Source of the DNA: Collinsella stercoris DSM 13279
GTDB taxonomy: Bacteria; Actinomycetota; Coriobacteriia; Coriobacteriales; Coriobacteriaceae
NCBI RefSeq assembly: GCF_020735465.1
Contig: NZ_CP085935.1
Span: 1,736,001-1,800,000, forward strand
DNA: 64,000 bases
Reading direction: 5' to 3'
The notes beneath the pieces are model-generated. The model was not told the DNA's origin. It worked only from the letters and a program-made list of their open reading frames with translations, and made no database searches. Both the position numbers and the translations under genes were made by a program. Positions 16,601 to 25,850 of this stretch are shown here, piece after piece; within the stretch, counting starts at the first letter, position 1; each line of letters begins with the position of its first letter.

Positions 16601-17665
16601 CTACTCCATCATCGCGCGCTCAAGCGGGGCGAGCGCCACGCGGGCGTCCCACGCCGGCAGGCGACGCTCGGTTTTCCATGTTTGGAAGAACCAGCCGTCC
16701 GCCGCATCGAAGGTCGCAAGCTGGTTCGACACAAAGACGCGCTCGTACGCGCGACGCCCCTCGGGCGTGACCGAAGAGCCGGAAAGCACCGCAGCGCCTG
16801 ACCATTCGCCCACGATAACGGGGAACTTGAGGCTCTTCGCCTCGTGTATCAGAGCCTTGTTGCGCTGTATGGCAGAGGTGAGCCCCCGGGGAGTGGTGAT
16901 GTCCTGAGCGGTCTCATCGCGGAAATGATACAGATGCAGGTCCATGACCACGTTTTGATACTGGTCGCCCGCCATAAAGCGCTTCCAGGCGCCCGGGTGC
17001 CCGGAATCGGAAAACACGACGATCTTTCGCGTGGGCATATGGCGACGCACGACTTCATATGCATCGCGGTAGAAATTCCGCAGGTAATGGCTGGGAATGC
17101 CAACGCTTGCGGAAAACAGCCCCGTGCGCACGCTCATGACGGGCGAGTCGAGCAGCTCGATGCCGAGCAAGGGGTCTTGTTCTCCGTAGCGCTCGGCAAG
17201 ACGCTCGAGCACCTCGAGCGCCGTCGCCCTGCCATTTGCAGACGAGTGCCAATCTGCAACGATATCCGAGGTGGTGGGGGAGCTATTGGAATCTCCCTGT
17301 CCACCGGGGACCGTCGCGAGATCGAGTAGGACCTTCATCTCGTATTTGTTGGCCCACTCCATGGCGCGATCGATGTAGTCGATGCAGGAAATGTACGATT
17401 CGTGCTCGTTTTGGGAGCCAAACGCGTACCACGGCAACGGAATGCGCACCGCGTTGAGGCCCATGGCGGACATGCGCTTGAAATCCAGTTCGGAGATAAA
17501 GGTTTCGTAATGCTCGCGGATGCGCTCGTTATAGGCGGCCGGCCCCAAGACCTGCTGAAGCTCGCCGTCGTTCGATGCGCCCGTCGCGGCAAATAAAGAC
17601 GGCGTGACCCACGGCTCCAAGATAAACCAGCCGGACAGATTGACACCGCGAATCCTGTCGAACAT
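16601..17665 (-). CDS. Glycoside hydrolase family 5-like protein, probably catalytically dead
   Basis: A 354-residue TIM barrel resembling GH5 exo-1,3-beta-glucanases: NLSGWFILEPWVTPSLF, NAVRIPLPWYAFG, LLGIELL and FPVIVGEWSG. The nucleophile Glu is present (E287 in GEW). The acid/base Glu is not: the family NEP motif reads D173-S174-P175. The conserved His of the DLHGAPG loop is also gone (DLATVPG). There is no signal peptide, so it is likely cytoplasmic. The ATG at 17665 is preceded by GAGAGGG. It heads an operon with rsmI and metG, an unusual setting for a sugar hydrolase; it may be a pseudoenzyme that binds sugar. Confidence 0.75.
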   Translation of the reverse strand: MFDRIRGVNLSGWFILEPWVTPSLFAATGASNDGELQQVLGPAAYNERIREHYETFISELDFKRMSAMGLNAVRIPLPWYAFGSQNEHESYISCIDYIDRAMEWANKYEMKVLLDLATVPGGQGDSNSSPTTSDIVADWHSSANGRATALEVLERLAERYGEQDPLLGIELLDSPVMSVRTGLFSASVGIPSHYLRNFYRDAYEVVRRHMPTRKIVVFSDSGHPGAWKRFMAGDQYQNVVMDLHLYHFRDETAQDITTPRGLTSAIQRNKALIHEAKSLKFPVIVGEWSGAAVLSGSSVTPEGRRAYERVFVSNQLATFDAADGWFFQTWKTERRLPAWDARVALAPLERAMME

Positions 17666-17745
17666 GGGCAGCCCTCTCCGCGTAAAACCTACTCGTCTCC
17701 TTAGGATACCCCCACATCGCGGAGCGCACGCGATGGAAAGTAAAT

Positions 17746-17774
17746 GCAAAAGGCCTCCCATTTCTGGAAGGCCT
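17746..17774 (-). terminator. Terminator of tRNA-Phe
   Basis: Minus strand AGGCCTTCC, 5-nt loop, GGGAGGCCT, then TTTTGC. It begins 15 bp after the tRNA. Confidence 0.75.
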
Positions 17775-17788
17775 CACAATGCAAAGGG

Positions 17789-17861
<73 letters not shown>

Positions 17862-17892
17862 ACAAGGTGCGCTGTCGTTAACAGCGGAGATT

Positions 17893-17920
17893 ACTATACC
17901 AAAGTTTACGATCCGGTCAA
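17893..17920 (-). promoter_or_regulatory. Promoter of tRNA-Phe
   Basis: Minus strand -35 TTGACC and -10 TATAGT with a 16-bp spacer, about 25 bp upstream of the mature tRNA. Confidence 0.75.
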
Positions 17921-18086
17921 GCGCGTTTTTTCCTTTTGTCAAAATTCACCCGCACCCTGCCGCCGACCAGGGAGGCGCGGAACACGACGCGCATAAGAGG
18001 CCGCGGCACGCGGGAGGGGCGACGTGCACACATCCCAATCGTCCAAGACGCCTACAGCTCGACCGACCGGCTTGGACACCCTACCG

Positions 18087-18608
18087 TCATCCGGACAGGG
18101 CGCACCAGGCGCCCTCACCCTGAACGTGCGAAGCCACCTCCCTTGGAGAGCACCGCTCAATCACGAGATAGGCCCGGGCGCACGAGCACATACTCCAAGG
18201 CGGAACGCAGCTATGACGCTGTATGACCCGACCCGCGGCATCGACAAACGCGATATCGATTGGGGCCGACATGAACCACGTGTGCACCGAACGGCAGCGT
18301 GGAAACACCAAGATGCGCGGGCGAGTTGCTTCGTCCAACGCGGAGCATGCAATCAGTCCCCTCGCGCGCTGCCAATACGTCACCGCCCCTTCAACATCCC
18401 CATCCCAGCCAAGCTCGCATAGAGCCCGGGCGGCAATCGCACGCCACGCCACGTCTCGCCCGGGGCGCATAGGGCACGATGCGATTCGCGAAACGCCGCG
18501 CCGCCGAGCCCCGGCCTCCGCTCCCGGCGCTCCGCATCGGTTGCCCGCATCGCGGCGTTGGCGCAGCACGCGAACCCTCCAACGTCTCAAAAATCCAAGA
18601 CGCCCCAC
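18087..18608 (-). CDS. DUF192 family protein at the end of the Tad locus
   Basis: A 173-residue protein. The DUF192 domain covers about residues 80-165 with RILVFPRCRSVHTWFMSAPI and IAFVDAAGRVI, the usual cysteine, His and Met positions. The GTG at 18608 has GAGGTG five bases upstream; the first 45 residues are Arg-rich and not part of the domain, so an internal ATG at 18470 is possible. DUF192 genes often sit at Tad or type II secretion loci in Actinobacteria, but the biochemical role is not settled. Confidence 0.7.
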   Translation of the reverse strand: MGRLGFLRRWRVRVLRQRRDAGNRCGAPGAEAGARRRGVSRIASCPMRPGRDVAWRAIAARALCELGWDGDVEGAVTYWQRARGLIACSALDEATRPRILVFPRCRSVHTWFMSAPIDIAFVDAAGRVIQRHSCVPPWSMCSCARAYLVIERCSPREVASHVQGEGAWCALSG

Positions 18609-18694
18609 GCAATCACCTCATCTTCAAGCCATCCCATGCGTCGCCGCAACACACGGTTTCACGGCCAAAGCCATATCCCCAGCAGAAAGACGCC

Positions 18695-19183
18695 CTACAT
18701 AACCACCCCCGGCCTCCATGGATCCACCGTGATGGACCTCGTGTGCGTCAATTCCAGGGGAGCCCCCATATCGACTCCCGCAACCACCAAGCCCTGGGGC
18801 CACGGCGCATACCGCATCGTGCAACGATAGGTGCGCAGGCTCCCGACCATGTGCAGCAGGGACCCTCCGGTGGCGGAATCGCCTCCCGCCTGCTCATCGG
18901 CCTCTACATCGATTTCCACGTCATAACCGTCCATCGCGCGCTCCAAGCGCTCCTCCACGTTCGACGCAGACCCCGCCATCGAAAGGGCGCCCGTCGCGTC
19001 GCCCGCCGGCGCCACCCCATGGGCGAGAACGATGTCGGGTGCCACCCGGTCAAAGCGCGCGGTTGCGGACGCAAACACCATCACGTTGTACACGATGAGC
19101 GCCACGACCAACATGACGGGGGCGACGACCGCCATCTCGACGGTTGCCTGGGCATGCTCTTCCCGCATGGCGCGCAACCGCAT
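18695..19183 (-). CDS. TadE-like minor pseudopilin
   Basis: A 162-residue protein with an N-terminal AQATVEMAVVAPVMLVVAL segment, the TadE helix that inserts in the membrane and is probably processed like a pilin. The rest should face outward. GGAGG lies six bases before the ATG, which overlaps the upstream TGA by one base (TGATG). Part of the Tad pilus operon. Confidence 0.8.
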   Translation of the reverse strand: MRLRAMREEHAQATVEMAVVAPVMLVVALIVYNVMVFASATARFDRVAPDIVLAHGVAPAGDATGALSMAGSASNVEERLERAMDGYDVEIDVEADEQAGGDSATGGSLLHMVGSLRTYRCTMRYAPWPQGLVVAGVDMGAPLELTHTRSITVDPWRPGVVM

Positions 19184-21372
19184 CACGTCCCTCCGCCGAC
19201 CAACGAGGCGATATCGCGCACGCGCACGGTCAGCGGAAGCGTGCCGCCGCCCGGCAACGGAATCTCCGCGACGGTGAGCTCCATCGACATGATGCGGTCC
19301 TCCACCGCATAGCCAACCGCCCGCACAATCGCCTTCGGATCCGTCGATCCGGCGGGGATGTCCCGCAAGACCGTTTGGACGTTCACATAGCCCTGCATTC
19401 CCGATGCCTGAGCAACGCGGGCGCTGTCCGTCAGCACGGGTTTTCGCTGGCTCAAGTCGACGGGCTCTATCCCCAGCGCGCGCACGATGCCCTGCAGGCG
19501 CTCGCTCAGCCACGATCCGACGGGACCCAGCCCAAGGCCCTCCAAGCCATCCACGATGTCGCCAAACGCCTTGTCGACGCCCGCCCCCGCCTCGCCGTAG
19601 GAAACAAGCAGGTCGCCCCAAAGATCCATCACCGAGTCGACGAGGCCCACCGCCCCTCCCGACCCGACACGCTCCTCAAGGGAGCTGAAAAACGACGAGA
19701 GCACGTTGTTCTCGCGTGTCGCCCTGTCTGGAGCGAGAGCCGCCGCGGAGATCGCCCCACGTTCGGTGATGCCCTCCGACGCAGCGAATGGCGTTTCAAG
19801 CTCATCCGGCGAATCGACCGCCGACGCGACGACGAGCGCGATGCACCCGTTCCGCCCGGGAGGGGCGATGCGCGGACGTTTTCCCGAGAGAGCCGATATC
19901 GCCTGCTCAAAGGCAGAACCCGCCTGCTCCGCCTCGCCCCGTGCACGTGCCTGCTCATCCAATTCGCGTTGGCGAGCGGCAACGTACTCGTCCAAAGCAA
20001 GCGTATACGCACGCAGGTGGTACTCAAAACCGTTGTCGATGCTCGTCGACGCCGCCGGCGCCTTGCCCACATCTCCCACGCCGAACTTGCACACGGGGCA
20101 TTCGCGCGCACTTCCCTCCTCAATGCTCGCGAGAGCGATCAAAGGGCCCTGCGCGCCCGCAACCCCCGGACACGATGACGAAAAATGCAGGGTCAACCCG
20201 TCGTCCTCAACACTCGACGGCCACACAGCGTCGGTATACAGCGTTGTCCGTCGCACCTCATCGGTGTTCTTGGGAAGCAGCTCGACCGTCGAGGTAATCA
20301 CCCCGTCGCGCTCAACGACCTGCGCGCCCTCCAACATCTGAAGGGCGTATCCATAAAACGCGTGACGCGCAGCCGCGTCCGCCCGCGCCTCGACGCCTTG
20401 CCCTTCCGGCTCATCATGCTCGTAACGCCACCGGTAGTACGCCCGCCCTCGCTCGAGAGCCACGTTGGGCTCCCATACCGTGCTCGATGCGAAATCGGGA
20501 TTGTCCTCAGCCGCTATGCCCGAAAGACGCGCGGCGCGCTCCTGCATGTTCCTGCCATTGCGCCCGCAATCCGCCAGCCACGCGGCCTCTTTTTTAGCCG
20601 CCACCTCCTCGGATATCTGAGACAGATCATCCGCCGCCTGCTCCAGCTCCTGCGATTCCTGAGTCAGATCATCCAGCGCGATCTGGCTGCCCTCCAACGC
20701 CGGAAACTCAGATGCCGAGGTTGCAGGCGCTGCGAGCGCACTGCCCGTGTATGTGATCGACTCTGTATTTTGAGCGGTGCTCGCCCTCGTGGCATTGGCA
20801 GCGACAAGATACGGCAGGGACCCCTCGAGCGTCTTTAAGCCACGCGAGGCCGACGCCACGAACGTGTTACGCGCTTCGAGCATATCGATGCCCGCATCTA
20901 AGGTCTTTGCCGCAGCGCTCTGGGCGCCGGGGACAAAGGCGCCGATCATCCCCACGCCCGTCATGGCAAATCCCGCCAACCCCATGCTGAGCGCGCACGC
21001 GTCAAGCACCGTCGCGACCGTATGGTACGAGGAAACCACGTTCGCCCCGGCAAGGGCCGTCGTATCCGCGTTGGCCTGGACATCCCCCGACCTGCCCGCC
21101 GACCAAACGGCCAGCGTTGCGGAGAACAACAGCGCCAGCACCATCAGCATGGCAACGGCGGACGCGACGGTCGTATACGCGCCCTCCTCGATAAACAGAT
21201 CGATGCCCCAATGCGCGCATGGACGCCCCGTCTGCTCACCTGCGCGTCCCATTTGAGCGCACGCGTTTCTCGCCCGGGCGCACGCGCGCCCCATGCGCGT
21301 TCGCCCCATGCGCACATACCGTGCACGCGCGATCGCCGCCCTACTCATTCCATGCTTCGATCCACGAGGCAT
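19183..21372 (-). CDS. Large TadG-like Flp pilus assembly protein
   Basis: A 729-residue protein. After an Arg-rich cytoplasmic N-terminus of about 55 residues comes one membrane helix (TVASAVAMLMVLALLFSATL, about residues 69-88) and the ANADTTALAGA segment typical of TadG/TadE-type proteins. The long outer part holds coiled-coil stretches (LTQESQELEQAADDLSQIS) and a CPVC pair. No vWA metal site was seen. The ATG at 21372 was chosen for GGAGG six bases upstream and overlaps the previous gene by 32 bp; an ATG at 21348 is the alternative. Likely a structural or anchoring part of the pilus machine. Confidence 0.75.
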   Translation of the reverse strand: MPRGSKHGMSRAAIARARYVRMGRTRMGRACARARNACAQMGRAGEQTGRPCAHWGIDLFIEEGAYTTVASAVAMLMVLALLFSATLAVWSAGRSGDVQANADTTALAGANVVSSYHTVATVLDACALSMGLAGFAMTGVGMIGAFVPGAQSAAAKTLDAGIDMLEARNTFVASASRGLKTLEGSLPYLVAANATRASTAQNTESITYTGSALAAPATSASEFPALEGSQIALDDLTQESQELEQAADDLSQISEEVAAKKEAAWLADCGRNGRNMQERAARLSGIAAEDNPDFASSTVWEPNVALERGRAYYRWRYEHDEPEGQGVEARADAAARHAFYGYALQMLEGAQVVERDGVITSTVELLPKNTDEVRRTTLYTDAVWPSSVEDDGLTLHFSSSCPGVAGAQGPLIALASIEEGSARECPVCKFGVGDVGKAPAASTSIDNGFEYHLRAYTLALDEYVAARQRELDEQARARGEAEQAGSAFEQAISALSGKRPRIAPPGRNGCIALVVASAVDSPDELETPFAASEGITERGAISAAALAPDRATRENNVLSSFFSSLEERVGSGGAVGLVDSVMDLWGDLLVSYGEAGAGVDKAFGDIVDGLEGLGLGPVGSWLSERLQGIVRALGIEPVDLSQRKPVLTDSARVAQASGMQGYVNVQTVLRDIPAGSTDPKAIVRAVGYAVEDRIMSMELTVAEIPLPGGGTLPLTVRVRDIASLVGGGT

Positions 21373-21856
21373 AATCTCCCTCCAGCCATTCCGGTCTCGC
21401 CTCATACGAAACGCTCACGCGCATCAAAATGTCCCCCCGCGCGTTCGTCTCCCCCATCGTTGCGGCAAACGCCCCCAAGATGGGCAGGGGGCAAACCGCG
21501 CCCGCGATCACCACCTCGACCTCGCCTTCCGCGGCCGGCGCCCGCGTGAGCTCGATGTCCCATGCGAGCGGACCGCCCGCATGAAAAATCGAGAGATCGG
21601 GGATGGCGGCGAGTCGACGCAGGGCAAAAGACCGGTACGCCTCATCGCCGTCGGCATCGCCCGTCGCCAGCAAGCGAGCGGTCTCGGCGGCGGTCGATTC
21701 CATAACGGAGCGCGTATACAGCAGGCAGACCGGCTGCAGCATGAGCAAAAGCAGGAGCAGAAACGCCGGGATCAACATCGCCGCCTCAACCGTCGCCTGG
21801 GCGAGTTCCCCATCAGCGCCCTCAGTACAGGGATATGTCGATGAACCCGTCGCCAT
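21341..21856 (-). CDS. TadE-like pseudopilin (second)
   Basis: A 171-residue protein with the segment AQATVEAAMLIPAFLLLLLL at about residues 19-38, the same pilin-like helix as in the 18695-19183 product. The only in-frame start after the upstream gene is the ATG at 21856, which overlaps that gene by 35 bp and has a weak ribosome site, so translation probably depends on coupling. Confidence 0.75.
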   Translation of the reverse strand: MATGSSTYPCTEGADGELAQATVEAAMLIPAFLLLLLLMLQPVCLLYTRSVMESTAAETARLLATGDADGDEAYRSFALRRLAAIPDLSIFHAGGPLAWDIELTRAPAAEGEVEVVIAGAVCPLPILGAFAATMGETNARGDILMRVSVSYEARPEWLEGDYASWIEAWNE

Positions 21857-22121
21857 CCAACAGGTGCGATGCCGCCTGTTGGACGATCCCCGCAAACGTC
21901 CCATCGACGGCCGCCCGCCAAATCGCCGCGCACGCCACGACCATCGCCAACAGCGCGACGACGGTAAGCGCATATTCGAGCGTGCCCTGCGCCGTGCGCT
22001 CCCGTGCCACACGCCACGCCCTGTCAGCCCGCCCGTTCGCATGCTCGCCTCCCCGTCGTCCCCAAAAGTCACGGGCGCCGATCGGGCGCCCTCGCCACAT
22101 GCGACCGAGCGCGGACCTCAC
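21822..22121 (-). CDS. Flp/TadE-like pilin protein (second pilin)
   Basis: A 99-residue protein from a GTG at 22121 that overlaps the previous TGA (GTGA). The segment AQG-TLEYALTVVALLAMVV matches a type IVb prepilin: cleavage would follow Gly46, leaving mature TLEYA. The 46-residue leader is very long and basic. It may be a minor pilin, or the tip or base protein. Confidence 0.65.
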   Translation of the reverse strand: MRSALGRMWRGRPIGARDFWGRRGGEHANGRADRAWRVARERTAQGTLEYALTVVALLAMVVACAAIWRAAVDGTFAGIVQQAASHLLDGDGFIDISLY

Positions 22122-22834
22122 ACGCTTCCCGCCAGCACCCTGGCCACCCGGACCACGCTCTGCTCGCCGTCCTCCGTGCTCACCAGCACCACATCGCACC
22201 AGGCATCTCCTCTCCTCACCAAGGCGCCCCACACATTGCCGTACATATCGAGGTAGCCGCTCGCGCCGAGTATCACGCCGCACACATCCGCATAGGCGTC
22301 CAACACGCGCTCGGCGGCGACGGGCAGATCGCCTCGTTCGGTCCAGTACACGATCGCGGTCGTCGCGTCGCCGTCACCCCTTTCCCCCTCTCCCTGCGGC
22401 AGATCCTCCAAAAATGAGCGCGCGGAGCTCTCTTGACCGGGGCCATCCAAAAGCCCCCATATGCGCTGTAAATTGTCGCCATTCGTTCCGTCAGTGCCCG
22501 CATCGTCGGTTCCGCCCTCCTTATCTGTCCCACCGTCATCACCGACCCCATCGCTGCCGCCAGCTCCGCCTTCGTCGCCAGCCGCCGATTCGGCGCCCTC
22601 GTCAAACGACCTCTCATCCGCCGCGTCGCCCGAACTCGGGGGGCCTCCCCCATCCGCCAGCGCATGGCAGGCCAAGGCCGCAACGATTGCCAAACCCACG
22701 CAGGCAGGGAACGCCCAGCCCCACGGGCCGCGGAACCGAATCCACGGACCACGCACCCAGACCTGAGGTTCGCACGCCCCGCCTCGCGGGTCACGCTGCG
22801 GGCGGCGCGAGCCACACGCCCGGCGCTTCCTCAC
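22118..22834 (-). CDS. Membrane-anchored secreted protein of unknown function in the Tad operon
   Basis: A 238-residue protein from a GTG at 22834 overlapping the flp stop (GTGA). A basic N-terminus is followed by one helix (about residues 40-60, AFPACVGLAIVAALACHAL), then a Gly/Asp-rich acidic linker of about 70 residues and a compact domain of about 100 residues (AIVYWTERGDLPVAAERVLD). No family recognised. Its place between the major pilin and a pilin-like gene suggests a surface or assembly role in the pilus. Confidence 0.6.
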   Translation of the reverse strand: MRKRRACGSRRPQRDPRGGACEPQVWVRGPWIRFRGPWGWAFPACVGLAIVAALACHALADGGGPPSSGDAADERSFDEGAESAAGDEGGAGGSDGVGDDGGTDKEGGTDDAGTDGTNGDNLQRIWGLLDGPGQESSARSFLEDLPQGEGERGDGDATTAIVYWTERGDLPVAAERVLDAYADVCGVILGASGYLDMYGNVWGALVRRGDAWCDVVLVSTEDGEQSVVRVARVLAGSV

Positions 22835-23076
22835 AGGCCGTTGATGCCGTCGGAAATGGCCGTCCACAACTCACTCACCTTGTCGCGAAACGCGATGATC
22901 GCGATGATCGCGATGACCACGAGAACGCCCACCAAGATCGCGTACTCCGTCGTTCCCTGCGCCCGCTCCTCCTTCGACAGAACGGGCGCGGCAACCGTTG
23001 CTCGCCCATAGGCGTCATGCATCAAACGCCACGCATCCCCCAACACCTCATGCAGATACTCGACCAAAGCGACCAT
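22831..23076 (-). CDS. flp: Flp major pilin (type IVb)
   Basis: An 81-residue prepilin. The sequence AQG-TTEYAILVGVLVVIAIIA gives a prepilin-peptidase site after Gly41, a Glu at +3 of the mature protein and the hydrophobic assembly helix. The mature pilin would have 40 residues. The 41-residue leader is longer than the 10-20 of most Flp proteins. GGGAGG lies five bases before the ATG. Confidence 0.88.
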   Translation of the reverse strand: MVALVEYLHEVLGDAWRLMHDAYGRATVAAPVLSKEERAQGTTEYAILVGVLVVIAIIAIIAFRDKVSELWTAISDGINGL

Positions 23077-23086
23077 GAAAACCTCC

Positions 23087-23743
23087 CTACATCATTCCGC
23101 CGGCAGCAAGCAGCGGACCCAATATGGACAACAACAGGGCGGGAAGGATCAACGTCCCCGTGGGGATGATGAGCTTGACGGGAGCGCGCTCTATGCGGCG
23201 CTCGACCTCGGCGCGATGCGCCGCGCGCATCTCCCTTCCCTGCCCTTCGAGCGTTTCCGCCAAGGGGGCGCCAAGCTCGAGCGCCTGCGAGACAGCAATC
23301 GCAAACGTCTCGAGCGCACGCACCCCCGTCTCGCGCGCGACCAGCCGAAGCTCATCCTCCCGCGTCGACAACCCCGATTGCCAAGACACGTGCGCGCGGG
23401 CGAGCCGCACGGCAAGGGGGCCCGACCGGCCATCGCAATACAGCTCCAAAGCGGCATCGAACGAGAGTCCCGCCGACAATCCCAGCCGCACGATATCGAC
23501 CATCTCCGACACCTCGCCGAGCGTCACCGAGAGCTCGGCAGCCGACGCAGGACACAGACGACCGCGCGCGAGCGCACATGCGCGTGAGATAAGACCCGCG
23601 AAAGCGGCCCGAAACCGCCGCGCCCACCGGGCACACGTCTCTCGCCGATCCTGGGCATCCCACCCAAGCAGCAAAAACGTCGGCACCGCCGCCAAAACCC
23701 CCGAGACGACCGCCGGGGCCGTCATCGCAAACAATCCGCCCAT
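23087..23743 (-). CDS. tadC: Tad pilus inner-membrane platform protein TadC
   Basis: A 218-residue protein of the type II secretion F family with the segment VDIVRLGLSAGLSFDAALEL and a C-terminal pair of helices (LIIPTGTLILPALLLSILG). It should form the assembly platform with TadB. Its ATG overlaps the tadB stop (TGATG). Confidence 0.85.
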   Translation of the reverse strand: MGGLFAMTAPAVVSGVLAAVPTFLLLGWDAQDRRETCARWARRFRAAFAGLISRACALARGRLCPASAAELSVTLGEVSEMVDIVRLGLSAGLSFDAALELYCDGRSGPLAVRLARAHVSWQSGLSTREDELRLVARETGVRALETFAIAVSQALELGAPLAETLEGQGREMRAAHRAEVERRIERAPVKLIIPTGTLILPALLLSILGPLLAAGGMM

Positions 23744-24507
23744 CACGCATCGACCTGCATGATCTTGCGAATGACCAGCCACGCCGCGATGTTCAGCGCC
23801 AGCGCGACAGCGAGCGACCCTATACCCGGCCCCGTGGCCACCCCGGCCCTAAAGTCCCGTGACACAAGCGAGAGAAAGCCGACCATGATGACGGGCATCC
23901 CCGCCACAAGGCGCGCCGACATGCGCACCTGCGCCGTCTTGACCTCGAGGTTCCGCGCCAGCTCGATGCGCTCCCCAACAAGCCCCGCCGCCTCAGATAG
24001 CAGGCCCGTCAGCGAGGCCCCGGTTTTCCTTGACACCTTGAGCGCGAGCACCACCAAATCCAAGGCGGGGGCGTTGAGACGTGTAACCAACTCGTCGAGC
24101 GCATCGACCGAGGAGACCCCGCACGTCATCAGCGCCGATGCATGGAGGAACTCCGTGCGCACCGGTTCCTCCGAGCGTCCGCCAACATATTGCATAGCCT
24201 GCGCGAGCGAAAGACCCGAACCCAAGGAGAAGGCCAGGGCGCCAAAGGCTTCCGGCATGGCGCGCTCGATGCGCTCGCGCTCAGCCCGCCTGCGCGAAGT
24301 CATCACGCCATGCTCCGCAAGGCCACGTTCCACCAGGGCGCGTGCCCGTTCAACGCTGCGCCTCGCGCGCCGAAACGAGCGACGCGCCCGCTCCTGCACC
24401 CGCGCGATGTCACCCGCCCCCTCGCCATGGGCACGCCCCTCGTCCATGAAACCCAGCGCGCTCGCCGCTACGAGCGCCCCGACGAGCAGGGACACGATTG
24501 TCGCCAT
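23743..24507 (-). CDS. tadB: Tad pilus inner-membrane platform protein TadB
   Basis: 254 residues, T2SSF fold with FSLGSGLSLAQAMQYVGG and LVVLALKVSRKTGASL. The N-terminal helix is followed by a long basic coiled stretch. GGAGGAGG lies upstream of the ATG at 24507, which overlaps the end of tadA by 40 bp. Confidence 0.85.
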   Translation of the reverse strand: MATIVSLLVGALVAASALGFMDEGRAHGEGAGDIARVQERARRSFRRARRSVERARALVERGLAEHGVMTSRRRAERERIERAMPEAFGALAFSLGSGLSLAQAMQYVGGRSEEPVRTEFLHASALMTCGVSSVDALDELVTRLNAPALDLVVLALKVSRKTGASLTGLLSEAAGLVGERIELARNLEVKTAQVRMSARLVAGMPVIMVGFLSLVSRDFRAGVATGPGIGSLAVALALNIAAWLVIRKIMQVDA

Positions 24508-25850
24508 AGCGCCACCTCCTCCCGATCAAGAGCCTCCGACCGCACGGCTTCCTCGATGAATTCCGGTTCGCGCGCCAACGTCCACGAACGCGAGAAGGCG
24601 TCGTACGAGACATACTCCGTAAGCCTCACTCCTCCATCGGGAGCGCGCGAGACCCCGGTATATGTCGAGACGAATCGCCTGCCGTCCGGCGTGCGAACCG
24701 ACATCACGATTCCGTCAAGAGCCATCGCGATCTGCTCCTCGATCAGATCGCTCGATAAGTCGATGCCGTATCGGGCCAGCAGCGTCAGGCGCACAACGGC
24801 CTCCTGAGCACTGCCGGCATGCAGCGTTGTCAATGACCCGTCATGGCCCGTGCTCATGGCTTCGAGCATGTCGATCGCCTCTCGATTGCGCACCTCACCG
24901 ACCACGATGCGATCGGGTCGCATGCGCAGGGCGTTCACCAGCAAGTCGTGGATGCTCACAGCGCCCTCGCCCTCGATGGACGCCTCGCGCGCCTCGAGCC
25001 GCACCACATGGGGATGGTGCGTGAACTTGAGCTCAGCCGAATCCTCAATGGTCACGATTCGCTCTCCGTGCGGGATCTCGCAGGAAAGCGCGTTCAAAAG
25101 CGTCGTCTTACCCGACCCGGTGCCCCCGGCAACCGCCAAATCCTGACGCACGCGCACGGCAAACGACAACAGTTGGGCATACCAAGCGGGAAGCGACCCT
25201 AACCGAACCAGGTGGTCAAGTGCGCTGATACGGTCGGAGAACTTGCGGATGGTGAGCGTGGGTCCGTCGATGGCAATGGGCGGAATCACCGCGTTCACGC
25301 GATACCCGTTCGGCAAGCGCGCGTTCACCATGGGGCTGCGCTCATCAACGCGGCGACCCAACGGCGAGATGATGCGATCGAGGAGCACTCGAATCTGCTC
25401 CTCCGATTCAAACAGCCTGCCGAGCGCCACCAGCGTGCCCCGACGCTCGATAAACGTATGGTCACGTCCATTGACCATGATCTCCGTCACCGCATCGTCT
25501 TCCAAATACGGCTGCAGCGGGCCCAGGCCCACCACGTCGTCCAAGACGTCGGCGATGATCTGCTCCCGCTCGTCCATCGTCACATCCAGGCGCTCGTCGG
25601 CATTGACCACCGCCTCGAGCGCAGGCCTCAACTCAAGGCGACCGCGGTCGACGTCGCCCGCCTTCACAATGCGCGCGACCTCCGAAAAGCCGACGCGGTC
25701 CATCATCAAGCGCATGATGCGCACGCGCTCGGGACGCAGCGATGATGCCCGCTCGGACGCGACGACATCCCTTGCCACAACGCGTACCGACACGCTCGGG
25801 GCAGCGGAGCGCTCCTCGCCCACCGCTTCCATGCGACGCAACAAGCTCAT
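24468..25850 (-). CDS. tadA: Tad pilus assembly ATPase TadA (CpaF)
   Basis: The secretion-type ATPase that powers pilus assembly, 460 residues. Walker A GGTGSGKTT at residues 242-250, Walker B RIVVGEV at 314-320, and the Asp and His boxes (HDLLVNALRMRPD, GSLTTLHAGSA) are intact. The N-terminal domain is about 110 residues. GGTGAGAG precedes the ATG; its start overlaps the cpaE stop by 4 bp. Confidence 0.93.
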   Translation of the reverse strand: MSLLRRMEAVGEERSAAPSVSVRVVARDVVASERASSLRPERVRIMRLMMDRVGFSEVARIVKAGDVDRGRLELRPALEAVVNADERLDVTMDEREQIIADVLDDVVGLGPLQPYLEDDAVTEIMVNGRDHTFIERRGTLVALGRLFESEEQIRVLLDRIISPLGRRVDERSPMVNARLPNGYRVNAVIPPIAIDGPTLTIRKFSDRISALDHLVRLGSLPAWYAQLLSFAVRVRQDLAVAGGTGSGKTTLLNALSCEIPHGERIVTIEDSAELKFTHHPHVVRLEAREASIEGEGAVSIHDLLVNALRMRPDRIVVGEVRNREAIDMLEAMSTGHDGSLTTLHAGSAQEAVVRLTLLARYGIDLSSDLIEEQIAMALDGIVMSVRTPDGRRFVSTYTGVSRAPDGGVRLTEYVSYDAFSRSWTLAREPEFIEEAVRSEALDREEVALWRQSCPCSSGRS

